Shown here: piece after piece, positions 24,895-32,778 of the stretch
Numbering within the stretch: the first letter of the stretch is position 1
Layout: every line of letters begins with the position of its first letter
Assembly: GCF_036347135.1 (NCBI RefSeq)
Contig: NZ_CP108938.1
Span: 3,658,001 to 3,722,000 of the forward strand
Length of the DNA stretch: 64,000 bases
Origin: Streptomyces sp. NBC_00775
GTDB lineage: Bacteria; Actinomycetota; Actinomycetes; Streptomycetales; Streptomycetaceae
Direction of reading: 5' to 3'
Translations under genes and position numbers: made by a program
The notes under the pieces: generated by a model
The model's database searches: none
What the model was told of the DNA's origin: nothing
What the model saw: the letters and a program-made list of their open reading frames with translations, nothing else

Positions 24895-25500
24895 TCAGCT
24901 GCTCTGGATCACCTGCGTGACCCCGTTGATGATCTGCTGCACGGCGATCGCAGAGAGCATCATGCCCGCGAGGCGGGTCACCAGCACGACGCCACCGTCC
25001 TTGATGACGCGGATGATCAGCAGCGAGTAGCGCATGACCACCCACAGCACGACATGGATGGCGAGGATCGCGGTCCACACCGACACCTGGGTGGCGACCG
25101 TGTCGGCCTTCTGCACCGCCAGGATCACGGACACGATCGCGCCCGGACCCGCGAGCAGCGGCATGCCCAGCGGCACGAGGGCGACGTTGACGTCCTTGGT
25201 CTGCTTCGGCTCGTCCGTCTTGCCGGTCAGCAGGTCGAGGGCGATCAGCAGGAGCAGCAGCCCGCCCGCGATCATCAGCGCGGGCACGGAGACATGCAGG
25301 TAGTTCAGGATCTGGTGCCCGAGCAGTCCGAAGACGACGATCACGCCACCCGCCACGCAGACGGCCTGGAAGGCCATCCGCTTCTGCACCTTGGCGGGGC
25401 GTCCGGCGGTGAGGGCGAGGAAGATCGGGGTGATCCCGGGGGGATCCATGATGACGAAAAGGGTGAGGAACAGGGAGCCGAAGACGGCGACGTCGAACAC
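24895..25500 (-). CDS. MarC family integral membrane protein
   Basis: A 201-aa protein with six predicted spans. The N-terminal FGSLFLTLFVIMDPPGITPI and the central VPLGMPLLAGPGAIVSVILA are the duplicated MDPxGxxP / PLxxGPGxI signatures of the MarC family. Despite the name, family members are not reliably linked to multidrug resistance, and transport substrate is unknown. GTG start; the ribosome site is weak (AAGG eleven bases upstream). It lies downstream of the PHP gene on the same strand, separated by 208 bp containing a 24-bp palindrome. Confidence 0.9.
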   Translation of the reverse strand: MFDVAVFGSLFLTLFVIMDPPGITPIFLALTAGRPAKVQKRMAFQAVCVAGGVIVVFGLLGHQILNYLHVSVPALMIAGGLLLLLIALDLLTGKTDEPKQTKDVNVALVPLGMPLLAGPGAIVSVILAVQKADTVATQVSVWTAILAIHVVLWVVMRYSLLIIRVIKDGGVVLVTRLAGMMLSAIAVQQIINGVTQVIQSS

Positions 25501-25644
25501 GGTGAATGGCCTTGCGGAGGGTGGTGAAAGCGGTGGTTACCGCTGTGGGCAGGCGGTCGGCGCGCGCGGCGGGACCGGACGCGGCAGAACGCGGGAGAAG
25601 CCGCGGACCAGGGTGGAGCATGGCGGAACGCGGCGGAACGAAGG

Positions 25645-25668
25645 GCACGTCCCGGATCCGGGACGTGC
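25645..25668. repeat. perfect 24-bp palindrome
   Basis: GCACGTCCCGGA and its exact reverse complement meet at a central GGATCC with no loop. It sits 40 bp after the PHP gene stop and 145 bp before the marC start, so it could be an operator or part of a terminator. Confidence 0.7.
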
Positions 25669-25708
25669 GCGGCAGAAGTAAGTACGCGGTAGCGGTACGG
25701 GGTACCGG

Positions 25709-26578
25709 CTACTGGGCGCGCGGGGCTCCGCCGGCGCCCGGAACCGGGAACGCCCCGGTGGCCCGCCGGGTGATCTCCCCGTACACCTCGGGGTCGGTCG
25801 TGTACTCCCCGAGCACGCACGTCTTGCGGCTGCCGTGGTAGTCGGAGGATCCCGTGGTGAGCAGCCCCAGGTCGGCCGCGAGTCCGCGCAGCCGCGCCCG
25901 GGTGGCCGGCTCGTGGTCCATGTGGTCGACCTCGATGCCGTCGAGCCCGGCGGCAAACAGCTCCGCTATCACGGACTCCGGCACGGTCTGGCCCCGCTTG
26001 GCGGCGGCCGGGTGCGCGAAGACGGCGACGCCGCCCGCGCCCTTGATCAGCCGGATGGCCTCGAACGGGTCGGTCTCGTGCTTGGGGACATAGGCGCGGC
26101 CGCCGTCGGCCAGCCACTCCTCGGTGAACGCGTCGGAGACGCTGTCCACGACGCCCAGCTCGACCAGCGCGGACGCGACATGCGGCCGCCCCACGGATCC
26201 GTCGCCCGCGATACGCGCCACCTGCTCCCAGGTGATCGGCACGCCGAGTTCCCGGAGCTTGGCGATCATGCCCCGGGCGCGCGGCACACGGTCGTCCCGT
26301 ACCAGCTCGCGCTCGGCGAGCAGCGTGGGCTCGTCGGGGTCGAACAGGTAGGCCAGCATGTGCATGCTGATGCCGTCGATACGGCAGGAGAGCTCGGCGC
26401 CGGTGACGAGGGTGAGCCCCTCGGGCAGCGCGTCGATCGCCTCGGCGTATCCGCGGGTGGTGTCGTGGTCGGTCAGCGCGACGACGTCCAGACCGGCGGC
26501 GGCAGCGTTCCGCACCAGCTCGGCCGGGGTGTCCGTACCGTCGGAAGCGGTGGAGTGGGCGTGCAGATCGATGCGCAC
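25709..26578 (-). CDS. PHP-domain metal-dependent phosphoesterase
   Basis: A 289-aa enzyme. IDLHAHSTASDGTDTP (HxH motif, residues 3-18), LTDHDTTRGY, the GAELSC segment, FAHPAAAKRG, then SSDYHGSRK supply the clustered His/Asp metal ligands of the PHP family. Members hydrolyse phosphoesters such as AMP, pAp or nucleoside 3',5'-bisphosphates (YciV/RnaM type). Start chosen at GTG 26578, which directly precedes the motif and has TGGAG eight bases upstream; a longer frame to 26617 lacks a ribosome site. Confidence 0.9.
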   Translation of the reverse strand: MRIDLHAHSTASDGTDTPAELVRNAAAAGLDVVALTDHDTTRGYAEAIDALPEGLTLVTGAELSCRIDGISMHMLAYLFDPDEPTLLAERELVRDDRVPRARGMIAKLRELGVPITWEQVARIAGDGSVGRPHVASALVELGVVDSVSDAFTEEWLADGGRAYVPKHETDPFEAIRLIKGAGGVAVFAHPAAAKRGQTVPESVIAELFAAGLDGIEVDHMDHEPATRARLRGLAADLGLLTTGSSDYHGSRKTCVLGEYTTDPEVYGEITRRATGAFPVPGAGGAPRAQ

Positions 26579-26710
26579 TACGCGGACTCCAGGCGGTGAC
26601 GGAACGGAAGGGGACACCCAAGGATAACGGGAATTCCGCCCTTCCCTGTCACACCCGAAAGACCCAAGCGCCCCCTACGAACTCTCTACGAGCTCCCTGT
26701 GAGCGCCCCC

Positions 26711-26742
26711 GCAAGGGGCGCGGGGAACTGCGCGCCCAGCCC
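26711..26742. repeat. REP-like element
   Basis: GGGGCGCGGGGAACTGCGC core followed by CCAGCCCA, in the 190-bp gap between the DUF6758-like and PHP genes. Confidence 0.8.
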
Positions 26743-26810
26743 ACAACAACCCGCGCACGCCCACCGCCCCCAGGCACCCCAACGCCGACACCGCCCAACC
26801 CAGCGGAGCG

Positions 26811-27452
26811 CTACGGCTCAAGAATCCGCGGCGACAACGCCCCGCACGGCAGCAGATCCACCTCCGCCCCCGCGTCCCGCAGATCCGTCAGCACCAGCTC
26901 GTCGTACATCAGCAGCCCGGACTGCTCGGGCCACACGACCGCCCACAGCCACAGCCCGAGCGCCTCGCCCGCGAAGACGGCACGGTCGTCGGGGGTACCG
27001 GCGACATGCCAGAGCGGGGTCGGCCGGCCGGCCGCGAGGACCTTCGCCTGGGGCGGCTTCTCGACACTCATGTACGGGCCGGGGTCGGGCCCGTCGAGGC
27101 CCGCGTACCGCGCGCCGAGGCCGACGCCGAGCTCCTCGGCGACGAGGATCAGCTCCCCTATGCCGCCGAGCGGGCCGGGACCCGAGCAGGCGACGGCGGT
27201 CGCGCGCCCGCCGCTGCGGTCGTCACCGGCGAACGTCGCACCGGTGAACAGCCAGCCGACCGGCAGCGGCCACGGCATCCACACCGGCACCCGGGCGTGA
27301 TGCACGACCACACCGAGGGCCTCGACGCTGGGCGGGATCACGGGCTGCAGTGGATGCACGGTCCCGTGCACGTCGCACTGCCAGGAGTCGGCAAAGAGGC
27401 CGGGAGCCCTGACCCGGCCACCACACTTCGGGCAACTGGGTTCGCCCCTCAT
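26811..27452 (-). CDS. zinc-ribbon DUF6758-like protein
   Basis: A 213-aa protein opening with CPKCGGRV and, further on, WQCDVHG, a CxxC...CxxH zinc-ribbon. The body contains PVWMPWPLPVGWLFTGATFA and a C-terminal LLMYDELVLTDLRDAGAEVD, matching an uncharacterised actinobacterial family (DUF6758 by recall). No catalytic residues recognised. GGAGG lies four bases before a TTG at 27461 and thirteen before the ATG at 27452; I use the ATG because the conserved part starts there. Confidence 0.8.
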   Translation of the reverse strand: MRGEPSCPKCGGRVRAPGLFADSWQCDVHGTVHPLQPVIPPSVEALGVVVHHARVPVWMPWPLPVGWLFTGATFAGDDRSGGRATAVACSGPGPLGGIGELILVAEELGVGLGARYAGLDGPDPGPYMSVEKPPQAKVLAAGRPTPLWHVAGTPDDRAVFAGEALGLWLWAVVWPEQSGLLMYDELVLTDLRDAGAEVDLLPCGALSPRILEP

Positions 27453-27541
27453 AGGGCTCAACGGTCCTCCCCGTCCTTCGCCGCGTCAAGGACGATCACC
27501 CGTCCGGCGTGTGCCTGTCACACCGAAGAACTAGATGGTAC

Positions 27542-27571
27542 TTGCATTAATTAGGTCAGCTAACTTATTAT
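27542..27571 (+). promoter_or_regulatory. promoter with embedded operator for MFS gene
   Basis: TTGCAT (27542-27547) and TATTAT (27566-27571) are 18 bp apart. Within the spacer TTAG-GTCAG-CTAA (27551-27563) is an inverted repeat, placed where a repressor would block RNA polymerase. The area is strikingly AT-rich for this genome. Confidence 0.6.
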
Positions 27572-27614
27572 GTGTATACGTCAACGATCTCGTCGAGGAC
27601 TGCGAGGACCACGT

Positions 27615-28916
27615 ATGCGCACCACCACAGGAGCCAGTACAGGAGGGCCGACCGAAGCCGACCCGTTCGACGCCGGATCCGGCGGCCTCCTGCGTCAGCC
27701 GAAGGCCGTCTGGGCGACCGCGGGCGCGTCCGTCGTCGCCTTCATGGGCATCGGGCTCGTCGACCCGATCCTGCCGTCCATCGCCAAGGGCCTGGACGCC
27801 ACGCCGAGCCAGGTCTCGCTGCTCTTCACCTCGTATTTCCTGATCACCGCCGTCGCGATGCTGGTGACCGGCTTCGTCTCCAGCCGCATCGGCGGCAAGA
27901 AGACTTTGCTGCTCGGCCTCGCGCTCGTCGTGGTCTTCGCGGGGCTCGCGGGCACCTCTGGCTCGGTCGGCGAACTCGTCGGCTTCCGGGCCGGCTGGGG
28001 CCTCGGCAACGCCCTCTTCGTCTCGACCGCCCTCGCGGTCATCGTCGGCGCGGCGGCCGGCGGCAGCGCCGCGGCGATCCTGCTGTACGAGTCGGCGCTC
28101 GGCCTCGGCATGGCGTGCGGGCCACTGCTGGGCGCACTGCTCGGTGACGCCAGCTGGCGCTACCCGTTCTTCGGCACCGCGTTCCTGATGGCGGTCGGCT
28201 TCCTGTGCATCACGGCGTTCCTGAAGGAGCAGCCGAGGCCCGCGAAGAAGACGTCCCTGCTCGACCCGGTCAGGGCGCTCGGCCACGGCGGACTCGCCTC
28301 GGCGGCCGTCTCGTCGTTCTTCTACAACTACACGTTCTTCACCGTGCTGGCCTTCACCCCGTTCGTGCTGAACATGACCCCGTACAAGTCGGGTGCCGTG
28401 TTCTTCGCGTGGGGTGTGCTCCTGGCGGTCTTCTCGGTGCTCGTGGCCCCGCGTCTGCAAGCGCGGTTCGGCTCGCTCAAGGTGCTCGGCGGCTCGCTGG
28501 TGCTGCTCGCCGCCGACGTCCTCGTGCTCGGGTACGGCAGCCACACCACCGCCGTCGTCTGCACGATCCTGTCCGGTGCGTTCATCGGCGTGAACAACAC
28601 GGTCTACACCGAGCTGGCGCTGGGCGTGTCGGACGCACCGCGTCCGGTGGCGAGCGCCGGCTACAACTTCGTGCGGTGGTTCGCGGCCGCGGCGGCGCCG
28701 TACTTCGCGCCGAAGATCGAGGAGTGGAGCAACATCCACGTCCCGTTCGTGGTCGCGGCGGTCACGGCCGTCCTCGGTGCGGTGGTGGTCTTCGTACGAC
28801 GGAACGCGCTCGCTCTCCCCCACTCTCGGCTTCGCTCGAGCGGGGGGACCCCCATCGCCGAGGAGCTTCAGCCCCGGCACGCCACCGAGGACAGTGTCGC
28901 CGTGTTCGCCAACTGA
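27615..28916 (+). CDS. MFS transporter (drug exporter type)
   Basis: A 433-aa major-facilitator protein with about twelve to thirteen spans. GFVSSRIGGKKTLLLG is the loop 2-3 motif A region, and FRAGWGLGNALFVSTALAVI resembles the DHA1 drug-exporter motif B. An efflux role is inferred. ATG at 27615 has GAGGA upstream; earlier in-frame ATG at 27570 overlaps the promoter. The C-terminal residues ALPHSRLRSSGGTPI are encoded by the 40-bp repeat that also interrupts the ABC ATPase gene. The promoter carries an operator-like repeat, but no regulator is adjacent. Confidence 0.9.
   Translation: MRTTTGASTGGPTEADPFDAGSGGLLRQPKAVWATAGASVVAFMGIGLVDPILPSIAKGLDATPSQVSLLFTSYFLITAVAMLVTGFVSSRIGGKKTLLLGLALVVVFAGLAGTSGSVGELVGFRAGWGLGNALFVSTALAVIVGAAAGGSAAAILLYESALGLGMACGPLLGALLGDASWRYPFFGTAFLMAVGFLCITAFLKEQPRPAKKTSLLDPVRALGHGGLASAAVSSFFYNYTFFTVLAFTPFVLNMTPYKSGAVFFAWGVLLAVFSVLVAPRLQARFGSLKVLGGSLVLLAADVLVLGYGSHTTAVVCTILSGAFIGVNNTVYTELALGVSDAPRPVASAGYNFVRWFAAAAAPYFAPKIEEWSNIHVPFVVAAVTAVLGAVVVFVRRNALALPHSRLRSSGGTPIAEELQPRHATEDSVAVFAN
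28817..28856. repeat. 40-bp interspersed repeat, copy 2 (inside MFS gene)
   Basis: Identical over 40 bp to 8464-8503, here in the sense orientation near the 3' end of the MFS gene and without breaking the frame. Confidence 0.85.
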
Positions 28917-28945
28917 CCGGTTGCGGCCGGGGTTCTGAGCCCGGC

Positions 28946-29530
28946 TCAGTCCAGGGGAACGGACTTGCGCAAGGGATCGCGCAGGTCCGTTCCGCCGTTC
29001 AGCCAGCGCTCCTGGAGGGCGTTCGCGCCGTGCACGCGTTTCCACGCCGCCTCGTTGGGCGTCATCGGGAGCAGCGGCAGGAAACGTACGGGATCGGCGG
29101 GGGCGTCCAGCTCCAGGTCCTCCACCAGGCCGCCGGACTCCGCGACCAGGACGGAGGTGAACGGCGCGCCGGGCCACAGGGGTTCGCCCACGTCCAGCGA
29201 GGCACCCGAAGCCACCACCAGGCCCTCGACCTGCGGGGACGCGCCGAGCACGGCGAGCGGCCTGAGCACCTTGTCGGTGTCGACGACGCCCGCGCGGACC
29301 GAGAGGATCAGCTCGGCGCGCGGTCCCTTCACCGGGTCGGCGAGGACCACCGTGGGGTCCGCCATCGGCTGGGCGGACATACCGAGCGTCGCGTAGCGGA
29401 CGATGTCGCCCTCTGTGAAGCGCAACACTTCGATGCGGTCGGTGCCGAGAAAGGTGACCGCGGCCCGTGCGTCGGGTTCGCCCAGCGCGGAGCGCAAACG
29501 GGCCTCGACCAGAGGAAGAACATCAGCCAT
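28946..29530 (-). CDS. suppressor-of-fused (SUFU) domain protein
   Basis: A 194-aa protein of the bacterial SUFU-like family: VTFLGTDRIEVLRF, a central RYATLGMSAQPM, and the characteristic late block FLPLLPMTPNEAAWKRVHGA. In bacteria such proteins often act as immunity-like or binding modules; no toxin gene is adjacent, so a specific role is not claimed. ATG at 29530 is preceded at six bases by TATGCT, pointing to a leaderless mRNA, and it fits the domain start better than the upstream codon at 29587. Confidence 0.85.
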   Translation of the reverse strand: MADVLPLVEARLRSALGEPDARAAVTFLGTDRIEVLRFTEGDIVRYATLGMSAQPMADPTVVLADPVKGPRAELILSVRAGVVDTDKVLRPLAVLGASPQVEGLVVASGASLDVGEPLWPGAPFTSVLVAESGGLVEDLELDAPADPVRFLPLLPMTPNEAAWKRVHGANALQERWLNGGTDLRDPLRKSVPLD

Positions 29531-29542
29531 GCGCCGAGCATA
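29531..29542 (-). promoter_or_regulatory. leaderless-type -10 box (SUFU gene)
   Basis: TATGCT on the minus strand, six bases before the ATG at 29530. Confidence 0.5.
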
Positions 29543-29603
29543 GGCCGCGTCAATTCCCAAGGAGCGCACCGGACCCCGCGTCAACAACGGGCAAAGCGGC
29601 GGC

Positions 29604-30125
29604 TTGACGCTTCAGTGCGCTGATAGTCTTGGCCGCTGGTCGGGGCAGCGTGCAGATGGGGGCACCACCCAGGCCCTTAAGGCGCTGGGGGAGTCGCTCT
29701 CAAGCTCCGACGCACTGAGACTGATCTGGCTCCCCTTTGGAGGGAGACGGACTCCCCTTCGGGGGATGGCTCGTCCCTCACGGGGGACCGACCGGAGGAG
29801 GTGGGGCTGCAATGGACCGAAGTCGACCGTGCAGTACCACCCGCTCTTCCGGTCGCTGAGTTCTGTAGCTGGTTCCGCTTCTTGGGTCTTGCTGGCTACT
29901 GCCTCCCGCAAACGTGTGCATACGTGTCAGCGTTGTCCCGGTGCACCACGGAAGAGCGCTTCGTTTCCGCCTGATCTGTCTGATCTGAATCAGTAGCGAA
30001 GCTGCCACCGCGACGGTGCGGTGCTCCCCGCTTTGTGGACGTACCAAACATCCGCAGTCAGGACGTCCCCATTCCGGGTAGTTTCAACCGTCGCCGGCCG
30101 CCTCCGTTGCGAGAAGGAGCCTGCC
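29604..30125 (+). promoter_or_regulatory. long structured 5' leader of corA
   Basis: TTGACG (29604-29609) and TAGTCT (29624-29629), with a short 14-bp spacer, could start a transcript near 29636, leaving a leader of about 490 nt before corA. Three small hairpins follow one another (29730-29746, 29752-29766, 29773-29788, with CCCC-TTC-GGGG in the middle), then a perfect ribosome site and a 15-codon ORF at 29812. CTGATCTG occurs twice near 29970-29990. This is the architecture of a Mg-responsive attenuator or riboswitch leader. I could not match the M-box consensus, so the class is open. Confidence 0.55.
29812..29859 (+). CDS. putative 15-codon leader peptide upstream of corA
   Basis: ATG at 29812 follows GGAGGAGGT (29794-29802), an almost perfect anti-SD match at nine bases. 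It encodes MDRSRPCSTTRSSGR and stops at TGA 29857. Such a strong ribosome site on a mini-ORF inside a structured leader suggests translation-dependent control of the downstream transporter gene. It is too short for conservation to be judged here; expression is inferred. Confidence 0.45.
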   Translation: MDRSRPCSTTRSSGR

Positions 30126-31241
30126 ATGTCGATGATCCGTGACCTGCGTGCCGCGGTCCGCCCCCGCCCCTCGCTGCGCAGCAAGGACAGCGGCTCGTAC
30201 GACACCACCCGTGACCCCGGGACCCCGTCGGCCGTGGTCGACTGCGCGGTCTACCGGGACGGCGCCCGCGTCGAGACCCGCGAGCCGCTGACGCCGCACG
30301 AGGCGATGCGTCAGGTGCACCGCGACGGCGGCTTCGTGTGGATCGGCCTGCATGAGCCGACCGAGGCCGAATTCGCCGGTATCGCCCGGGAGTTCGGGCT
30401 GCACCCGCTGGCCGTCGAGGACGCCGTCCAGGCCCACCAGCGGCCCAAGCTGGAGCGCTACGACGACTCCCTGTTCACCGTCTTCAAGACCATCCACTAC
30501 GTGGAGCACGACCAGCTGACCGCCACCAGCGAGGTGGTGGAGACCGGCGAGGTCATGTGCTTCACCGGACGGGACTTCTTCATCACCGTCCGGCACGGCG
30601 GGCAGGGCTCGCTGCGGGCGCTGCGCCACCGGCTCCAGGACGACCCGGAGCTGCTCGCCAAGGGCCCCTCCGCCGTGCTGCACGCGATCGCCGACCACGT
30701 CGTCGACGGGTACATCGCGGTCGCGGACGCCGTGCAGGACGACATCGACGAGGTCGAGACCGAGGTGTTCTCGCCGGGCCGCAAGGGCACGCCGCGCGGC
30801 ACCGACGCCGGACAGATCTACCAACTCAAGCGTGAGGTACTGGAGTTCAAGCGGGCGGTGTCGCCGCTGCTGCGCCCCATGCAGCTGCTGAGCGAGCGGC
30901 CGATGCGGCTGATCGACCCCGACATCCAGAAGTACTTCCGGGATGTCGCCGACCACCTCGCCCGGGTGCAGGAGCAGGTCCTCGGCTTCGACGAGCTGCT
31001 CAACTCCATCCTCCAGGCCAACCTCGCCCAGGCCTCCGTCGCGCAGAACGAGGACATGCGCAAGATCACGTCCTGGGCCGCGATCATCGCCGTACCGACG
31101 ATGGTCTGTGGCGTCTACGGCATGAACTTCAAGTACATGCCCGAGCTGCACGCGCGCTACGGCTACCCGGTCGTCATGGGCATCACGGTCGGCCTCTGCC
31201 TCTCGATCCACCGCATCCTCAAGCGCAACGGCTGGCTGTGA
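30126..31241 (+). CDS. corA: CorA family magnesium/cobalt transporter
   Basis: A 371-aa inner-membrane protein. The large N-terminal cytosolic domain includes WIGLHEPTEAEFAGIAREF, the HPLAVEDAVQAHQRPKLERY segment and a long coiled stalk helix (LLNSILQANLAQASVAQNED). Two C-terminal spans flank the selectivity motif YGMNF near residue 334, and the C-terminus is basic (HRILKRNGWL). It forms a pentameric Mg2+ channel in this family. GAGAAGGAG precedes the ATG. The MgtE-like and DUF1003 genes follow 1.5 kb downstream, and a long structured leader lies upstream. Confidence 0.95.
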   Translation: MSMIRDLRAAVRPRPSLRSKDSGSYDTTRDPGTPSAVVDCAVYRDGARVETREPLTPHEAMRQVHRDGGFVWIGLHEPTEAEFAGIAREFGLHPLAVEDAVQAHQRPKLERYDDSLFTVFKTIHYVEHDQLTATSEVVETGEVMCFTGRDFFITVRHGGQGSLRALRHRLQDDPELLAKGPSAVLHAIADHVVDGYIAVADAVQDDIDEVETEVFSPGRKGTPRGTDAGQIYQLKREVLEFKRAVSPLLRPMQLLSERPMRLIDPDIQKYFRDVADHLARVQEQVLGFDELLNSILQANLAQASVAQNEDMRKITSWAAIIAVPTMVCGVYGMNFKYMPELHARYGYPVVMGITVGLCLSIHRILKRNGWL

Positions 31242-31253
31242 ACACGGGCTGGA

Positions 31254-31266
31254 TAGTCTTGGCCGT
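31254..31266 (+). promoter_or_regulatory. leaderless-type -10 box (gene 31267)
   Basis: TAGTCT (31254-31259) then seven bases then ATG. The 14-mer GATAGTCTTGGCCG here is identical to the putative -10 region of the corA leader at 29622-29635. Confidence 0.6.
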
Positions 31267-31812
31267 ATGACGGAAGAGCTGCTCGACCAGGCCCTCGTCG
31301 AGGAGGCCACGAAGAAGTCCGGGCTGATCTGGGTACGGGATGCCGGGGAACCGGCGGCCGGGGCCCAGGGGCGGGAGCTGCCCTCGCGCGCCCTGTGGCA
31401 CGTGTGGCACGACGGCGCGGCCTGTCTGGTCGGCGACGGGCCCGGCGAACAGCCGCTGCCCGGTCTGGTCGACGGGGGCGGCGCGGTCGTCACCGTACGC
31501 AGCAAGGACAAGGGCGGGCGTCTCGTCTCCTGGTCCGCGAAGGTCGTGGAGCTGACCCCCGCCTCCCCGGAGTGGGAGGCCGCCGTCGCCGAGCTCAAGG
31601 GCAAGCGGCTGAACGCCCCCGACGGCGAGGCCATGCCCGAGCGCTGGGCCCGTGAGTGCCGGGTGCTGCGCCTGGAGCCGTCGGGCGCCATCGCCGAACT
31701 GCCCGACGGTTCGCTCTCCGAGCCGCCGCTGCCGACCCCGGCGACGACCCGGCAGCCGATCCCGGCGGCCCTGCCCCGCCTGCTCCTCAGGAAGAAGCGC
31801 AAGCGCCACTGA
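31267..31812 (+). CDS. conserved hypothetical protein
   Basis: A 181-aa soluble protein. Segments LWHVWHDGAACLVGDGPGEQ, VVTVRSKDKGGRLVSWSAKV and WARECRVLRLEP suggest a small beta-barrel-like domain, followed by a Pro-rich linker and a basic tail LLLRKKRKRH. I cannot name the family. It begins 25 bp after corA but seems to have its own leaderless promoter (TAGTCT seven bases before ATG). Confidence 0.8.
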   Translation: MTEELLDQALVEEATKKSGLIWVRDAGEPAAGAQGRELPSRALWHVWHDGAACLVGDGPGEQPLPGLVDGGGAVVTVRSKDKGGRLVSWSAKVVELTPASPEWEAAVAELKGKRLNAPDGEAMPERWARECRVLRLEPSGAIAELPDGSLSEPPLPTPATTRQPIPAALPRLLLRKKRKRH

Positions 31813-31827
31813 GATGGCTACGGCCGT

Positions 31828-32589
31828 CTAGGACGCGGGCAGCTGCTTGCCGTAGTCCACCGTCTCCTTCTTGCCGGGCTCCTCCAGGGCGAAGTCCTTG
31901 CCCCAGTCGGTGAGCCGGAGGGTTCCGGCGTTGCCCGCGCGGACCAGCAGGAGGGGGTACGGCGTTCCCTTCAGGGAGACGTCGAGGGAGCCGCCAGAGC
32001 CCTTGCCGGCGGTGATGCGGATGGTGCGGACGCCGGACTGCGCGTGATGGCCGTCCGTGGCGAGGCTGCCGTGCAGGGTCAGCAGGCCGTCCAGGAGGAC
32101 GTCCTTGTCGGTGAAGCCGCTGAAACGCTTGTAGGCGGGGTCGCCGGTCGGGACCTTCACGTACATGCCCTCCAGCTTCTTGGCGGCGGCGGTGTCCGCC
32201 GAGCTGCTGTCGCTCTTGCCGTCCTGGTGCGTCCAGAACTCGGCGTCGGCCTTCAGGAAAAGGTGCTTGCCGACCCGCAGCAGCCGGAACGTCGCCCCCT
32301 TCGAGGTGACCGAGCCGGAGCCGCCGTCGGCTTTGAGGCGCATGTCGAGGGTGTACGTGGTCCCGTTGGTCACGACGGTTCCGGAGAGCCGTACCGTGTC
32401 CGCGGCCTCGGCCGCCTTCTTCGTCTTCGCCTGGATGGTGGCGGCGGGCAGCTTCCCCACCCCGTTCGTGCCCGCGTCCGGATCCTCGCTACTACTGCAC
32501 CCCGTCAGCCCCGTTCCCGTCACGACCAGTGCGCACATGGCGCTCACCAGTGCGGCCCTGTGGGTTCGGCCCTGGGGAATTGCAGTCAC
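31828..32589 (-). CDS. lipoprotein (LppX/LprAFG-like)
   Basis: A 253-aa lipoprotein with a signal peptide ending at lipobox LTGC (Cys31). The mature part has TVRLSGTVVTNGTTYTLDMR, GKHLFLKADAEFW and late beta segments, resembling the LppX/LprG-type fold that binds lipids in mycobacteria; similarity is by pattern only. GTG start with a weak AAAGG site. It is divergent from the MgtE-like gene. Confidence 0.8.
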   Translation of the reverse strand: MTAIPQGRTHRAALVSAMCALVVTGTGLTGCSSSEDPDAGTNGVGKLPAATIQAKTKKAAEAADTVRLSGTVVTNGTTYTLDMRLKADGGSGSVTSKGATFRLLRVGKHLFLKADAEFWTHQDGKSDSSSADTAAAKKLEGMYVKVPTGDPAYKRFSGFTDKDVLLDGLLTLHGSLATDGHHAQSGVRTIRITAGKGSGGSLDVSLKGTPYPLLLVRAGNAGTLRLTDWGKDFALEEPGKKETVDYGKQLPAS

Positions 32590-32778
32590 AGGTGGGGCTG
32601 CCTTTCATGTGGGGGTCCATGGCGGCGTACGGCAGCGTACCGGTGCCGCCCGCGCCCGGCGGAGGCAGTCCGTCCGGACCGCTCACCAGGGCGTATCCGA
32701 CCGGGACGGGCTAGCCTGAAGCCCACCCGAGCGGACAGGTCAGGACACGGCAGGACAGAACGGAACGGAGGCGCGGGC

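Noticed and set aside
29604..29996. 130-codon frame in the corA leader
   Set aside because: No ribosome site, and the composition fits structured leader RNA. Only the 15-codon ORF has a strong Shine-Dalgarno sequence.
29604..30125. M-box (ykoK) riboswitch, 6S RNA, tmRNA or RNase P RNA in the corA leader
   Set aside because: I could not find the conserved cores of any of these by eye. A covariance search would be decisive.
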